NCBI GenBank assembly: GCA_027922465.2
Contig: BQMF02000019.1
Coordinates: 1,178,001-1,242,000, forward strand
Source of the DNA: Turritopsis dohrnii
Lineage: Eukaryota > Cnidaria > Hydrozoa > Anthoathecata > Oceaniidae
Direction: 5' to 3'
Length of the DNA: 64,000 nucleotides
This document shows, piece by piece, positions 12,895 through 23,809 of this stretch. The first letter of the stretch is position 1; each line of letters begins with the position of its first letter. The translations under genes were made by a program, and so were the position numbers. The notes under the pieces are model-generated. The model was not told the DNA's origin. It saw only the letters and a program-made list of their open reading frames with translations, and did not search any database.

Positions 12895-13205
12895 TAAGGT
12901 TTGTTTTATTTTCAGAATACATCCAACGAAAAGTAACTCTAAAGCAACATTTCTTCCTCTTTTTGCAGATTGCCTTTGTTGTAAGATTTTTAAATTTTGT
13001 GTAGATTCCACTATATCTTTTTTCAATTGTTCTCCTAATCTTCAAGTTTTTAATGCATCAAGATTATGAAGAAATTACCATAACAGTTATTGCAATCAAA
13101 CTTTCACGGCAATTGCCTAATAGCTCTTGATCAAAATTTTACAAGGTTTGTTTCTTTTTTCAGAATACATCCAACGAAAAGTAACTCTGAAGCAACACTT
13201 TTTGT
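12895..13205 (+). repeat. duplicated exon-like segment with splice-acceptor context
   Basis: AATACATCCAACGAAAAGTA and the next 20 or so bases occur at 12,916 and again at 13,164 with only a few changes. Each copy is preceded by a T-rich tract ending in CAG, as at a 3' splice site, and shares upstream AACTTGATCAAAATT-like sequence. In one frame both read IHPTKSNS. The first copy stays open further; the second hits a stop soon after. They could be a duplicated small exon or part of an unrecognised repeat. No partner exon is identified. Confidence 0.35.
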
Positions 13206-13430
13206 TGTCAGGTATTGAGACGTCATATATGCTAGTTTATAAAAATGACAAATGAAATTAAAACCAACTTATGAATAGCCTTCCAAATTTTTGTAAGCCA
13301 ATAATAGTTGAACTGTGAGCGACAGCACTATAAGCATTTTTACTTCTTAGCAGCAGAACTTGCAAAGGCAACAAAATTATTTGAAAGTAAATCAACAACG
13401 TCGATAAACTATTGTGTCTGTTGAAAGATT

Positions 13431-13459
13431 ATGGCAACTGCTGATTCATTTCCACACAC
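13431..13459 (+). CDS. SOX-like gene, predicted exon 1
   Basis: ATG at 13,431 opens nine codons plus two bases and runs into the donor AC|GTAAGA at 13,460. The two leftover bases are completed by the first base of the exon at 14,006. Splicing exons at 13,431, 14,006 and 28,511 gives 309 nt, which is 102 codons plus a stop. Exon 1 is very short, so the call rests on phase agreement and good splice sites, not on homology. Transcript data could easily move it. Confidence 0.4.
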
Positions 13460-14005
13460 GTAAGATGTTTTACTTCAATCACGACTTTTCTGATAATAAA
13501 TGATAAATTACCCCTCTGCATATTAATTTAACAAATTTTACGACTTGAATTTCATTAGCTTTGAAGTTTTGATATCATTTTTGGTACTATGCGTGACCAT
13601 AACCAAAATAAGGATTTTCAATTAAGAACACCGATCGTAAATTAAAGTACTTGAAATACTTACGTTTCTCTTGCTACTACCTTCATAAACATTTCCACAA
13701 ATAATAAGTAAAATGTTCCAATTTAGAATTTGGGAGTCATTTCTAGATTTGCCCAAAATTTGCTACTTCGCACTATGTTTGCTTAAGATTGTTTTTTGAA
13801 CAGAGATGAACGCTCATCTATGACTGCTATTCTATGTAATTTGCCTTAAAATCTTGAAGCCGTGCAGCCTTTTTGTTCAAGCACAGAACTCAAGAGCCAG
13901 CGTCGATATTTTATCTGTTTGAGAAACTAACTTTATTGAATTGTGGTTTCTTTTAATCTTTATTGTTGTTTCCTATTTCTAACTTTTGTACTTTCATTTA
14001 AACAG

Positions 14006-14051
14006 GGTACCTGCCAACACCGCTGGCGACTCAAGTGATGTTGATAATAAC
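14006..14051 (+). CDS. SOX-like gene, predicted exon 2 (acidic linker)
   Basis: A 46-nt exon lies between a good acceptor (TTTCATTTAAACAG) and a strong donor (AAC|GTAAGT). It reads VPANTAGDSSDVDNN in the frame set by exon 1 and ends in phase 0, which is what the HMG exon at 28,511 requires. Its Asp/Ser/Asn-rich end runs naturally into the acidic PGEEDDD that opens exon 3. It is not recognised by itself. The intron that follows would be 14.5 kb and is packed with transposons. Confidence 0.5.
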
Positions 14052-14756
14052 GTAAGTTTTGAAATTATCATTTGAAGTATGGCCTATAACATTACAATGA
14101 AAGAAAATTCATTTCTTGAAATGACTTGCGGGTCCTATTGAGACATGGAAGTTAATAATGAAAGAGAGGGTTTCTTTGACAAAGTCAAATTGTAGGTCAA
14201 CATAATTTCAACCAATGTTTAATTGACCGATTTCAGACATTTGTTGCAACGCTTTTTATTCAGTTTTCTCGCTTATTAATCACGAAAAAGTAAATTATTG
14301 ATATGAAAGAATAATCAATAGACTAAATTTGGACGTAACTTGAATTTAATTAAATTGCACCACTTGGTCATGAACAGAAAATGTTTTAGTAAGCCCTAAT
14401 CTTCTCTAGGATCGTAAAATTAGTGGCTCCTTAATCCTTATTTCAAGCTTGTTCAGCCATTATTGACCATTCTTCACAATCATCGATGAACATTGTCAGT
14501 TTTTCTGCTGGAAATTCAATGTTTGTTCATAACTAATCCAGACAACTTGTGTCTGGTCTTCCTTTTATTCTTTTTCCTTGTATGGATTTCCAAAAGAGCA
14601 CCATGCTAACTAACTGCTCCTTTCTTCCTCATACATGTCTTTAGATTAGCCTTTAATTGGCTTTAAAAATCGATGCAATATATTTCAGACCTCCATAAAA
14701 GGTCCTTGTTTGTTTACCTGTCTCTCTAGATATAACCAAGTACGGTTCTAACCAGT

Positions 14757-15060
14757 CAGGTGTAGGTACCATCTACATTGCCGCTCATAGCACTTTTAAA
14801 GGTCCAATTTTCTGCTCCATTTAAAATGATACTCTTGACTGTAGCTCTGAACAATTGAATCTTAATTTTATTTCTCAATTTTGATTTCAAAATTTTGTTT
14901 AAATTTTTCATGCTAAAACAATTCTTCATTGCAGGAGGTTGCAATGCAAAAATCTAAAACATGGAACTCTTTCACTTGTTTTAATGTCTCCACTTAAAGT
15001 GTTCTGAGGTTGGTCATACTGTAGGAAGTCAATGTTTTTGCGATTGATATCTCGCCTAAT
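14757..15060 (-). pseudogene. LINE reverse-transcriptase remnant, C-terminal part
   Basis: Minus-strand translation shows pieces of the end of a non-LTR retrotransposon reverse transcriptase. GLEINRKN near 15,050 matches the usual GL-IN-KKTE-type segment. KIQLFRATVKSIILNGAENW near 14,850 matches the KLRLF-ATV-S-LLYG-E-W block, followed by VDGTYT. The two pieces lie in different frames, and the linking segment has stops. No endonuclease or polymerase core is present, so this is a dead fragment in the large intron of the SOX-like gene. Confidence 0.7.
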
Positions 15061-15074
15061 TCCTTAACTTACCA

Positions 15075-16160
15075 TTAAACCGCAGTGGGAAAGTTGAAAC
15101 GTAGTATTTCTATTTTCAAGAGTGGTGTTGCAGCATAAGCAGTGACTGCCTTAGAGAGAGAGTGAAATGTTTGGTGAAATGTGTGTGAAATACAGGATGT
15201 GAAGTGAAAACTTAGTCTCTCCGATATGAGGCGTAGGGAATCGTAGTGCTGCGTTAGAGCAGGGAGTGTGGTGTAGTATAAGTGTATAGTAGAGTGCATT
15301 GTGTTCTTCTTGTGTCCTTCTCAGTGGTTATTTTGTTTATAGTGTTCAGGTTGATGTGTCACTTATAAATAAACTAAAAACTATATTGTATTAGTAAATT
15401 AGAAACCGCGATAAAGTGAGAAAAGTCTTTCATAGTATGTACAAGGGTCTGTAGAAAAAAAAACGCGTGTATGAGTTTGCGTGTATCAGCTCTACAAACT
15501 ACTCATACTTTTGGCAGGGGTTCCTAATATACTATGGGTGATTTGGGAAGACTCGGAGACGAGTAATAAAATTGAAAACTTACGTTTAGGTTTGTTTCAC
15601 GTTGCAACGGTGTGGCGGAAGTGTGTGTGTTGTTGTGTGTGTAGACGTTGAATGTGTGTGTGTGTGTTTGTAAATGTGTCCTTGTTGTTTTGTTTTGTGC
15701 TGTGTGTGAAATGAAGGTTCTGCGTGGCTGTGGTGGACGAAGCTGATGTGGTGTGTTTGGTGTAGGTGTGCGGAGTGAAGGTCTGTGTGCTTGTGGTGCT
15801 TGTGGTGGACGACGTGGATGAGATGCAGGTGTTTCGGATGTAGGCAGTAAATATCGACGTGTTTGGTGTTGTTGCATGCGTGTGCTTTGTTTTGTGGACG
15901 GTGTGGGTAGCAGTGTGTTTTGAGGCGGCGTGGGAAGTAACGTGCGTCTTGGTGTCTGTTTGTGCTGTGATTGTATGATTTCTTCAGTGTTGATACATTC
16001 CTGCGTGTCTGTGTGTTTCTTTGAATTTTTTGGTGATTGTAATGACGAAGTGCTTGTATTTGTGTTTGTGTTTTCCCTGACAATTGTCAGGGTGTTGCTA
16101 TGTTTTAAACGGATGTCCATGCTTTGGAATGATTTTTTGGTGATTGCATTGGTGTAAGGA
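15075..16160 (-). repeat. low-complexity GT-rich tract (CA-rich on minus) with long open frames
   Basis: From about 15,600 to 16,080 the plus strand is strongly G+T biased with GTGTGT runs. The minus strand therefore stays open in two frames at once (198 and 165 codons), giving Thr/Pro/His/Gln-rich sequence. Two overlapping open frames of such composition point to base composition rather than two genes. I do not call a protein. A link with the minus-strand frame at 16,308-16,766 is possible but unproven. Confidence 0.6.
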
Positions 16161-16307
16161 GAGGCGTAGGTGTAGGATCTATATCAATTGTCGTAAATGT
16201 GAGGTGAAGGTATGTGGATGAAGATATTTGTATTTTCTTTAAGTTGTCCATATTTGTCTATATGTGAAAAGGAATGTTATTAATTATTTTGCGTTGTAAT
16301 GTGTTCA

Positions 16308-16766
16308 TTAACTTTCGTTAATGTCATCTTCGTTTTGTGTGCTTCTAGTTCTTGTTGTGCCGTTTATGTAAGTGCTTGTTCCTTTGTAAATATAATGATA
16401 GTACCATTGTGCGGTTTTTGTGGAGAGGTTATTGCATATCCATTTGATCTGGTGATAGCCTTTGTTGATTTTGTTCTTTTCGTATGTGTAGGAACTATAT
16501 AAATGCTGCATTATTAAAGAAAGTGCACATCCATTGCCTGTGAAAAGTATTAATTTGAATGGGTTTTTGTCCGATATTGGTGTGTCGAAGAAGATCATTT
16601 GCATATATAGAGGCCAAGAGTGAAATGGGAAGAAAGCGTCACCGTCGAGTTTCTCAAAAGCTTCTTGACGTGAATGGAAAAACTTGCTCGAGTTAGTCTT
16701 GTATCGTTTAGATGCTTCTTTCAGGGATATGTGTTCGTTACTGTTTGCATATATTTTGTATGACAT
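16308..16766 (-). CDS. unrecognised 152-aa open reading frame
   Basis: This is a complete minus-strand ATG-to-stop frame. Its composition is protein-like, with mixed hydrophobic and charged residues, several Trp (FPFHSWPLY, QIKWICNN, TAQWYYHY) and a FTGNGCALS segment, and no low complexity. There is no signal peptide. I do not recognise the family. It lies immediately upstream, in its own direction, of the CA-rich tract at 15.5-16.1 kb and inside the intron of the SOX-like gene. It may be part of an unidentified mobile element. It could also be a chance frame, but the composition argues mildly against that. Confidence 0.4.
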   Translation of the reverse strand: MSYKIYANSNEHISLKEASKRYKTNSSKFFHSRQEAFEKLDGDAFFPFHSWPLYMQMIFFDTPISDKNPFKLILFTGNGCALSLIMQHLYSSYTYEKNKINKGYHQIKWICNNLSTKTAQWYYHYIYKGTSTYINGTTRTRSTQNEDDINES

Positions 16767-16869
16767 CTAAATGATATTCAAATAGATGATTTTATGAAGT
16801 GTGCTTTCTAGTGATACACTAAGTACAGCTTATTTAACTGTGTGGCTTTCAAAAGTTTTTTTTTGTTAT

Positions 16870-17100
16870 TAAGATATACTTTATGAATATTAGCATCAAA
16901 TCTTCAGGTGCGTTAGTTGGGATATTATTAAGTTTGATAATCGTTGATTTGATGAAAACACCACGGAAGAGTATGACTATTGGAATAAATGCATTCATGG
17001 AATTCTTCGTTTTGTGTGGAATTCTTCGTTTTTTCGTTTTTAATGATATACTTTATGAATGTTATCAGTAAATCTTCAGGTTCGGCAATTGTGGTATTCT
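16870..17100. repeat. diverged direct repeat, about 171 bp apart
   Basis: TATACTTTATGAAT followed by AAATCTTCAGGT occurs at about 16,873 and 17,046, with similar sequence after each. It is a local duplication with no coding consequence that I can see. Confidence 0.6.
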
Positions 17101-17862
17101 TAAGTTTCACTAGTTCTCCATCATATTCAACACAGTTTCAAATAGAGAGTCATACGAGAAACTTGTGAAGATATTGGAAATAACTCTGGAGGTCACCGTT
17201 GTAGAGCCTGAATTTGAAACTAAATCATGCATGTTCTGGAAACTTGTATCCAGTGAAAAAATTTTTTACGAGTTCTAATTCTGAGAATGACGTCTCAAAA
17301 ATGGTGTAGAAAAATTAATTTACAAAATGACAAACAGAAGGCGCATTAGTGTTGTAGTCACTACTGCGTCAATTAGGCGGACCATAAGAATACCTGTTAT
17401 TTTCTTAGAGTTTTTAGAGATGTTTTCCAAATAACTTCGAGTCTAATTTAGGAGGCAATGCGATGGTTCTCCTGACATAAAAAACCACTTAGACAGACAC
17501 AACCTAGATAAAACATTTCTCCAAGTTTCGAATCAACACTGGTGCGCAGAACAAAAAAAACATTTGATCTGAAACTCATCAAAAATAAAAAAAATACGCG
17601 CTGAGCATCCCCTAAAATAAATTGAATCGATATAAGATGCAATGCAATGGTTCTAACAAAAAAAACATACTCTTCAACCTTCTTTTAATTTAAAATCTCT
17701 AGGTATTCCGGCTAAAGCATTTTCAGTTCACTATAAACACAGGAGAGAACTCCTTTTTAATCAGAAGATCTGAAACACATCAGCATATTCATAATAAATC
17801 TTTCGCAATGCAATATATGCAGCAGTAAAAATAAATTGTGCTTACAGGAAAGCAACAAATAG
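17101..17862. other. unannotated intronic DNA
   Basis: No gene or recognisable element. Several blocks carry GGCAATGCGATGGTTCT-like sequence, vaguely similar to Helitron interiors, but without ends. Confidence 0.35.
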
Positions 17863-17866
17863 ATTA

Positions 17867-18103
17867 GGGTCTGTTACAAAAGTATTAAAAGTATTTCTGT
17901 CCATCCGACACGATAACTGTTTGTTTCAATATTTTTTGACTATCATCATTGTGGAAATCATGTTTTGGAATTTTGTAAATTCTATTCTAGTATACTTCCG
18001 ACAAACGTTTGTTTGATATTGAATCATAAACGTGCTTTTTTCATATAGCCCTAAGTATCGATTTGTCCATCCGACATAAAACAAGTACTTTTGTAACGGA
18101 CCC
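17867..18103. mobile_element. 237-bp TIR element with ATTA flanks
   Basis: The ends are GGGTCTGTTACAAAAGTA and its inverse TACTTTTGTAACGGACCC, an 18-bp TIR with one mismatch. ATTA flanks both sides (17,863-17,866 and 18,104-18,107), a possible short target-site duplication. The motif GTCCATCCGACA occurs inside at both ends. There is no coding capacity, and the superfamily is not assigned. Confidence 0.65.
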
Positions 18104-18289
18104 ATTAAAATCGCTGTAACTGTTCATAAAATCCATACCCAAACGTAAATAAAAGCCCAACGCGGAATTCGTAAAAGTGACAAAATATGAATTGTAAACA
18201 ATTGCGATTTTCTTGTACGAACCCATTATTGGAAAAGTAATGACACAGAAACCCTATTCACACTAAACAAACAAACAAAAATGTTCAAA

Positions 18290-18533
18290 ATGTTAAAAAC
18301 ATCAATAAATCTTCGTGCAATACTTTCGTTGTTGTCTATTGTTTTTTGATCTCGCAAATAATAAAAAAAAACAATCGAATGCAATGCAATGTTTTCCCTT
18401 CATACTGATCGTAGAAAAATATTAACCTTCGTGGTCTGATACTCTATTATGAATAAGTGACCACAAAAACGACCCGAAATTTTGGAGAGTGAAAGCGTGA
18501 AAAAAGCGAATGCACTATGCGAATTAGTATATA
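18290..18533 (-). mobile_element. truncated Helitron 5' module
   Basis: On the minus strand this contains TTTCACGCTTTCACTCTC and GTGGTCACTTATTCATAA. It matches 62,860-63,110 (plus strand) over about 240 bp. TATATACTAATT at its right end resembles the 5' ends at 24,552 and 28,492, but the terminal TC is lost where the next Helitron is inserted. Confidence 0.5.
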
Positions 18534-19070
18534 CTAGCCGCCAAGGCGGCGTCGCTCGCCACCCATGTTCAGTATGCGTCCAGTTCACGAAAAATAAAAT
18601 GAAGAATTGGCAATGATAAGTTTGCCCATGTTGTAGAGCTCGAAAAACTGATTAAAAAAATGTATGGAATCGTTTCGCTACGACCAACCGTTCCAGAGAA
18701 ATTGTCAATCAAAGACTTTGATGACGTCATATCCGCAGTACCAAATAAAATTTAGGCCCAAATGATGCGTCACCCTATCACCCGTATCGCTGACCCCAAA
18801 AAACGTCAGTTATCCCTATTGGTTCTCGAGATATTTCCCCAAAAACGTCGCGTTCGATTGGGGATGCAATGCAATGATTCCCCGTGATCATAAAAAAAAA
18901 AAACTGACGTCAAATGATGCCACGTGCTTTTAGAATAATCGTGAAAAAAGTGACTCTCGCCGCTACGTGGTTTTACGCGCACATAAGAGGACGATGACCG
19001 TAAAATTTAAATAAATATATCACTCTCTAAAATAAAAGTGGGATGCACAGCGCGGATTATTATAATAAGA
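18534..19070 (-). mobile_element. non-autonomous Helitron (family with TCTTATTATAATAATCC start)
   Basis: On the minus strand it starts TCTTATTATAATAATCCGCG and ends CTAG preceded by the GC-rich hairpin. The host base before it is A (18,533). The interior shares the AAACGTCAGTTATCCCTATT block and TGACGTCA (18,722) with the 9-kb array. It directly abuts another CTAG end at 19,071. It is 537 bp with no coding sequence. Confidence 0.8.
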
Positions 19071-19160
19071 CTAGGCGCCAAGGCGGCGTCGCTCGCCGCC
19101 CATGTCTACCTGCTCTGTATCACTGTATCAATAAACGTCAAATTTCCTTATAATCACATC
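19071..19160 (-). mobile_element. Helitron 3' end, truncated copy
   Basis: CTAGGCGCCAAGGCGGCGTC followed by CACCTGCTCTGTATCAC-like sequence (here CTACCTGC...) is the 3' end of the unit 4/5 family. Similarity stops near 19,160, and the other end is not found. Confidence 0.65.
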
Positions 19161-19179
19161 ACAGCCTAAGTGACAACAT

Positions 19180-19700
19180 CATCTATTTTCCAGACCTAAC
19201 TTTTAATCAAAGAAACGTAAAATTTTATAAATATGCATCACCTTGCAGTCCGTTGGTCTGAGTGAGTACTGTAATTGTGTGCTGGCTAGTACCTTATTTT
19301 TCTTATTTTTGTGTAATTTAAAACATTGGTCTGTGGCAGATTTTTCGTTGCTGTTGTTTTCATCCATATTTTACTGTTCTTCTTTCCTCCAAGAACAAAA
19401 AAATATAGAAAAAGAAAAGAAACATAAGTGTGCAGCTCCGACGGCACCACAATAATAGCTTGTGCAGCTTTGTCGCACCAAAGTATTATAAACGTACTTA
19501 AATAGTACCTGTGCTTTTGCATCTTAATAGCTTGTGTAGTTTTGCACCAATCTAACTTACACTCTAAAGTATATTTTGTGCAGTGTCTTGCACACCAAAT
19601 AGCTTGTACAGCTTTGTTGTACCAAAATTATATATATACCTTCCAAGTTAACATATTTTCCTGTGCTGTGTTGCCAGACTTGGTTATTGGAATTCATTTG
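19180..19700 (+). repeat. duplicated segment, copy 1
   Basis: Shares with 20,585-21,560 the blocks TTGGTCTGAGTGA, AATAGCTTGTGCAGCTTTGT and CACCTTAATARCTTGT-like sequence in the same order and orientation, about 1.5 kb apart. It is uninterrupted at the place where copy 2 carries a 430-bp insert. Confidence 0.7.
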
Positions 19701-19769
19701 ACATAAATTTGTAAATGAAGGTGACCTCCTTTACAAGTCATTGAATAAAGATACATATACATTTACTTT

Positions 19770-20583
19770 AAAGGAAGAAAGTGTTTGCAGAAGAAAGCTT
19801 TGCGGATCGGCTGAACCGCAAAATTTTTACATTTTGCGGGAAAAATCTTTTGCAGTTCGTGGAAATGAATTCTTTTCCGGGAATGAACTTTCGCGGTTCC
19901 TCAGTTTACATTTTTTTTGCAAGAAAAAAATTTTGCACTTGTTAAACGAAAGTACCTTAGAAGGGAAAATTTCGTCAGGGAAGTTGTTTTCTTATAGACA
20001 TGAATGTATCGAGAGGAAATGATTGCATTTGCATCTAGTTGTTCTTTTGATATTTACTACAGTTAGTAAACAAACTCACTGACATTCGAATTTGTGTTCT
20101 ATTGTAATTTTTATATCTCTCAGATTCGCCCTCCTCTATTACTAATCATTTTTGTCAGTGTCATGCATACTAGAGAAAGAAAAATTCATAGGTTGGAAAA
20201 TTTAAGACAGAAAAACTTCACTAGGCAAACGTAGTTTCATTTTTCGTCGGAGAAAATATTTCACAACTTTTAGCTTGAACAGCGAAATTAAAATGCCATG
20301 AAATTCAATTTTGCCGAAAAAAAGCCCTCGAAATTCTCACGAAATAAAGTAGATCAAATCACTTATTGAAATTGGAGTCAATGAATTTTCTATAAACAGG
20401 CTTTTAGGTAGGAGGAATTTTACTTGTAATAATTAACGAAACTTGGGATTATTTTGAAAATTTTGCGGGAAAAAACTTTTGCAGTTTACCAATATTACAA
20501 TATTTTGTGAGAATAAACTTTTGCGATTCGAACCAAAACCGCAAAAACTGCAAAACTTTCTTTCGCAAACACTTTCTTCCTTT
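19770..20583. mobile_element. 814-bp TIR element
   Basis: The left end AAAGGAAGAAAGTGTTTGC is mirrored by GCAAACACTTTCTTCCTTT at the right. Subterminal GCAAAA/TTTTGC motifs (for example TTTGCGGGAAAAA) repeat on both sides. A 93-codon frame at 19,741 crosses the left end and is not a gene. The target duplication is unclear. It lies between the two duplicated segments (19.2 and 20.6 kb). Confidence 0.7.
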
Positions 20584-20584
20584 A

Positions 20585-21560
20585 GAATTTATTTTCCAGA
20601 CCTTAAGTGCCAATCCTACAGATTAAAATTTTCCCATGTTATTTTCTGTTAGATGTCTTTTTAATGACAAAAGTTATTGATGTACTCAGTATTTCTTATC
20701 ACAAGGAGCAATATTGTTTGTGCATTACTTTCATTCCCCGGATCACTTTGTTTTGTATCACGTATACTTTTGGTCTGAGTGATTACTTTATTGTGTGCTG
20801 AATAGTAGTTGATTTCTCTTTCCGTTCAAATTAGAGCAGTGATCCCTTTCTAGCTGTTGCTGTTTTATGTATATTTTTGAGTTCTTCCTTTCTCGAAGAA
20901 ATAAAATATAGAAGAAAAGAAACACGTGCAACTTTGACCGTACAAAAATAATAGCTTGTGCAGCTTTGTAGCAACAAATTATTGTACACATACTTAAATA
21001 CAGGGTGTGTCTGGAAAATCAGGAAAAAATCTATGTTTGACAGAAAGATTCTGAAAAGTCAGGGAATGTCAGGGGAAAAAAGTTTCTTTACCATTTAGGT
21101 CAGGGAAAGTCAGGGAACACTTTCATAAGACTGTAACAGTGTCTATTACTGACTTTGTTCAATGATAATTTTGCTTACCCAATCATCTATCAATATTTTT
21201 TTTCTTTGTTTCAGAGTTAACTAGCATATTTTATGAAATGTTTTATCTTCTCTAGCCTGTAAATTGATACTTCTGAATGTGTAATCTTGACTCTGTGGCA
21301 GTTTTAGTAGGCAATATAGTCAGGGAAAACAGGGTGTTTTAAAAGAAAAGTCAGGGAAAATGATACCTTTTTTACACCTTAAAGTCAGAAAAGGTCAGGG
21401 AAATATTTTGGGAAAAGTGCGCTACGAACCCTACAAATAACACCTGTGTTTTATGCACCTTAATAACTTGTACAACTTTGCACCAAATTAACTTACAGTG
21501 TGCTGCACCAAATAGCATTGAACAGCTTTGTTGTACACCAAAGTACTATGTATATATAAT
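20585..21560 (+). repeat. duplicated segment, copy 2, with insertion
   Basis: This is the second copy of the 19.2-19.7 kb segment. Its similarity is broken at 21,000 (ACTTAAATA) and resumes at about 21,433 (CACCTGTG), where copy 1 is continuous. That identifies the 21,001-21,432 sequence as a later insertion. Confidence 0.7.
21001..21432. mobile_element. insertion rich in GTCAGGGAAA motifs
   Basis: About 430 bp present only in copy 2 of the duplication. It opens CAGGGTGTGTCTGG and closes with CGCTACGAACCCT, whose inverse complement is AGGGTTCGTAGCG, a weak TIR in the style of hAT elements. The motif GTCAGGGAA occurs many times in direct orientation. No coding sequence. A degenerate AAATA is found at both flanks. 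Confidence 0.55.
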
Positions 21561-22055
21561 ATATGCTGTTCATATAGATTCTTATCTCTTTTCTGAAAGT
21601 GTTTGACAGTCAGTTTTTTCAGTTAGCTGATGAATCTGTGAAGGAAGAAACTTAAAGTTCTAACAAAAATAGTTTTCTTCTTTTCATCCGTTCATAAGTA
21701 TATACTTATATATACTTTTAGTAGGCATATTATCCTGTGCTTTGTTCTGAGACTTGTTTATGTCATTTAGATTGAAAAAACTTGTTTAAAGTTCTTTTAA
21801 CCATCCATGCAAAAACTGGTAATCGATACGTACTTGTAATCAGTTATGCTAGCTTATCAGTAGGTCATTGTTATTTATTTGGTTTTATTGTGAATGAAAG
21901 GTGACCGCCTTTTGAACAAGGGCACATATTTTATAGTCCCAGATTTGCCAGATAATGTTTCCATACTAGATTAAAATAAAATTGATTTATCTTGAATATG
22001 ATTATAGCTTCCTAGATAAGTTAGTATCTCTGGCTTTGCTGATGTTTTCATAGAT

Positions 22056-22448
22056 AGAGCTCAAAAAGTTGATTAACAAGTCTTTTTACGGTTTTTGAAA
22101 ATTTCCTCTCCTTTTGCTGATTTTTCAATTTAAAAATATCAAATTATGCAATACATAATTATGATGTAATAGGAGAGTGTGCTTTTGATGTGTGTAACTT
22201 TTGAACTACTAAATATTCTTAGTTCATACTTCATCATATCATTTCACTTAGAATTCTTTATCCATTTACTAATGTACAAAGATGTAATATTTATTAAAAG
22301 CGATGAGAAATTTTAACTACTCACTTATTACATCATAATTATGCAATGCATGAATCAAATCTAAGATGTTGAAATTGAGATATCTCGAAAACCACAAAGA
22401 ATTATAAAAAACTGTAAAGAGACTTGTTAATCAACTTTTAGAGCTCTA
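22056..22448. repeat. fold-back repeat with arms of about 130 bp
   Basis: TAGAGCTCAAAAAGTTGATTAACAAG (from 22,056) pairs with its inverse near 22,425-22,448. ATGCAATACATAATTATGATGT pairs with ACATCATAATTATGCAATGCAT at 22,326. The arms flank about 130 bp of spacer. A third arm-like copy is at 23,565-23,710. Confidence 0.75.
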
Positions 22449-22577
22449 TTGTGTTCCAAAAAATAACTTTTCATCACAAAATCCCTTTAATGCTAGCTAT
22501 AAAACGGTAACATAATTCTTTTACATCAAAAGTGTTTATGTTCCTATGTTTCCCAAACAAAATTCTATAAAATAGTA

Positions 22578-23397
22578 CAGTACACATCCGTTAATTCGAA
22601 CACTGAAGGGACCAAAAAAGTTGTTCGAATTAGCGAATGTTCGAATTATCGGATAATTGGGAAAAATAAGAATTCGGATAGAGTTTCTTACATCTTTCTT
22701 GCACGTGGACAGCAAACGAGAAGAAATGACAAAAACAATGAAGGAAAAAAAAAAACATTTAAATTTTCAAAATCGAATGTCTTAAAAAATCGAGCGTTTC
22801 CAGAATCAAACAATTTCAGAATAGAACGTTTTACAACACTCTGCAAAGCCATGGATTTTGGGGTAGAGAAGTTCTAGAGAATCGAGTAAAATAAGAAAGT
22901 GAATTTGACAAAAATACGCAGCTGCAGTAATACAGAACAACGTTGTGGTTGTAAATTTGGCAAAAGGAAAGACAGGCCGTTTTGCAAAAACAATCTCACT
23001 TTTTTCTTCAAGCAAGCGATGACAATAGCTGCAAAGTAGTTAATCTCCAAATACCTTGTAAACTTGATTTTACTGGGAATGTATAATTTATTGAAAAGTT
23101 GAAAGAAATTTTACCACCGTCAGAAAAATGTCTTCATTTTCACATTGTCATAAGAAAGACTATGGTTTTCGCTACAGTTTTAGATTTATAGTGCTCAAAA
23201 GTTCAAATTAACGGGTGGTTTTTTGGCCTAGGGACCGAAAAAGCTGTTCGAATTAACGAAATGTTCGAATTAATGGAGTTCGAACTAAGCGGCACAAAAT
23301 ATAAGAGTTTATTAGACCAAACTCAAGGGACCGAAGAATTTGTTCGAAACAAAGAATGTTCGAATTAAGCGGCATTCGAATTAACGGATGTGTACTA
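22578..23397. mobile_element. non-autonomous pogo/Tigger-like element
   Basis: TA|CAGTACACATCCGTTAATTCG at the left and CGAATTAACGGATGTGTACTA|TA at the right form inverted repeats of about 24 bp flanked by TA. This matches Tc1/mariner-superfamily pogo/Tigger ends (CAGT start, TA duplication). Multiple internal GTTCGAATTA repeats surround both ends. The 69-codon minus-strand frame inside is not recognised, so it is a non-autonomous copy. Confidence 0.75.
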
Positions 23398-23564
23398 TAT
23401 ATATTTAGTTTGTACAGTAGAATAGTCTAGAATATAATAGAATAGTTATATGTAAGTTATAATGTGAAATTAAGGAAACTTCTATCTTTTAAAGAACCGT
23501 ACTTTTGAAAGTACACATCCAGAAGTTATAAATGTTGATCTTAACTATTTAAAAATGTGTATCT

Positions 23565-23710
23565 TATTACATCATAATTATGCATTGCATGTTGATGATT
23601 TTTAAATATAAATGTCTCCCTAAGGAAACAGAAGTTCCGGAAACTGCGAAAGGACTTCATAAGCAACTTAGTTCTACCATCACAAAAGTTTGGACGCAAG
23701 AATCCCTTTA
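23565..23710 (+). repeat. third copy of the 22-kb fold-back arm
   Basis: TTACATCATAATTATGCATT followed by degenerate sequence ending CACAAAAG...AATCCCTTTAAT matches 22,320-22,500. It lies just beyond the Tigger-like element. Confidence 0.55.
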
Positions 23711-23809
23711 ATCACACTCATTATTTTAGTTATCACTCAGAAATTGGTAATTTGACCTTTCTGCTGAAAAAAGTTTTTTTCGATTTTGCTTCACAGTCAA
23801 GCATTTTTT

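Noticed and set aside
15586..16083. 165-codon frame overlapping the 198-codon frame
   Set aside because: Both arise from GT-biased sequence; Thr/His-rich translations in two frames argue for composition, not genes.
20515..20550. GGTTCGAATC on the minus strand, resembling a tRNA B box
   Set aside because: No matching A box or cloverleaf arms at the right distance; it is part of a TIR element.
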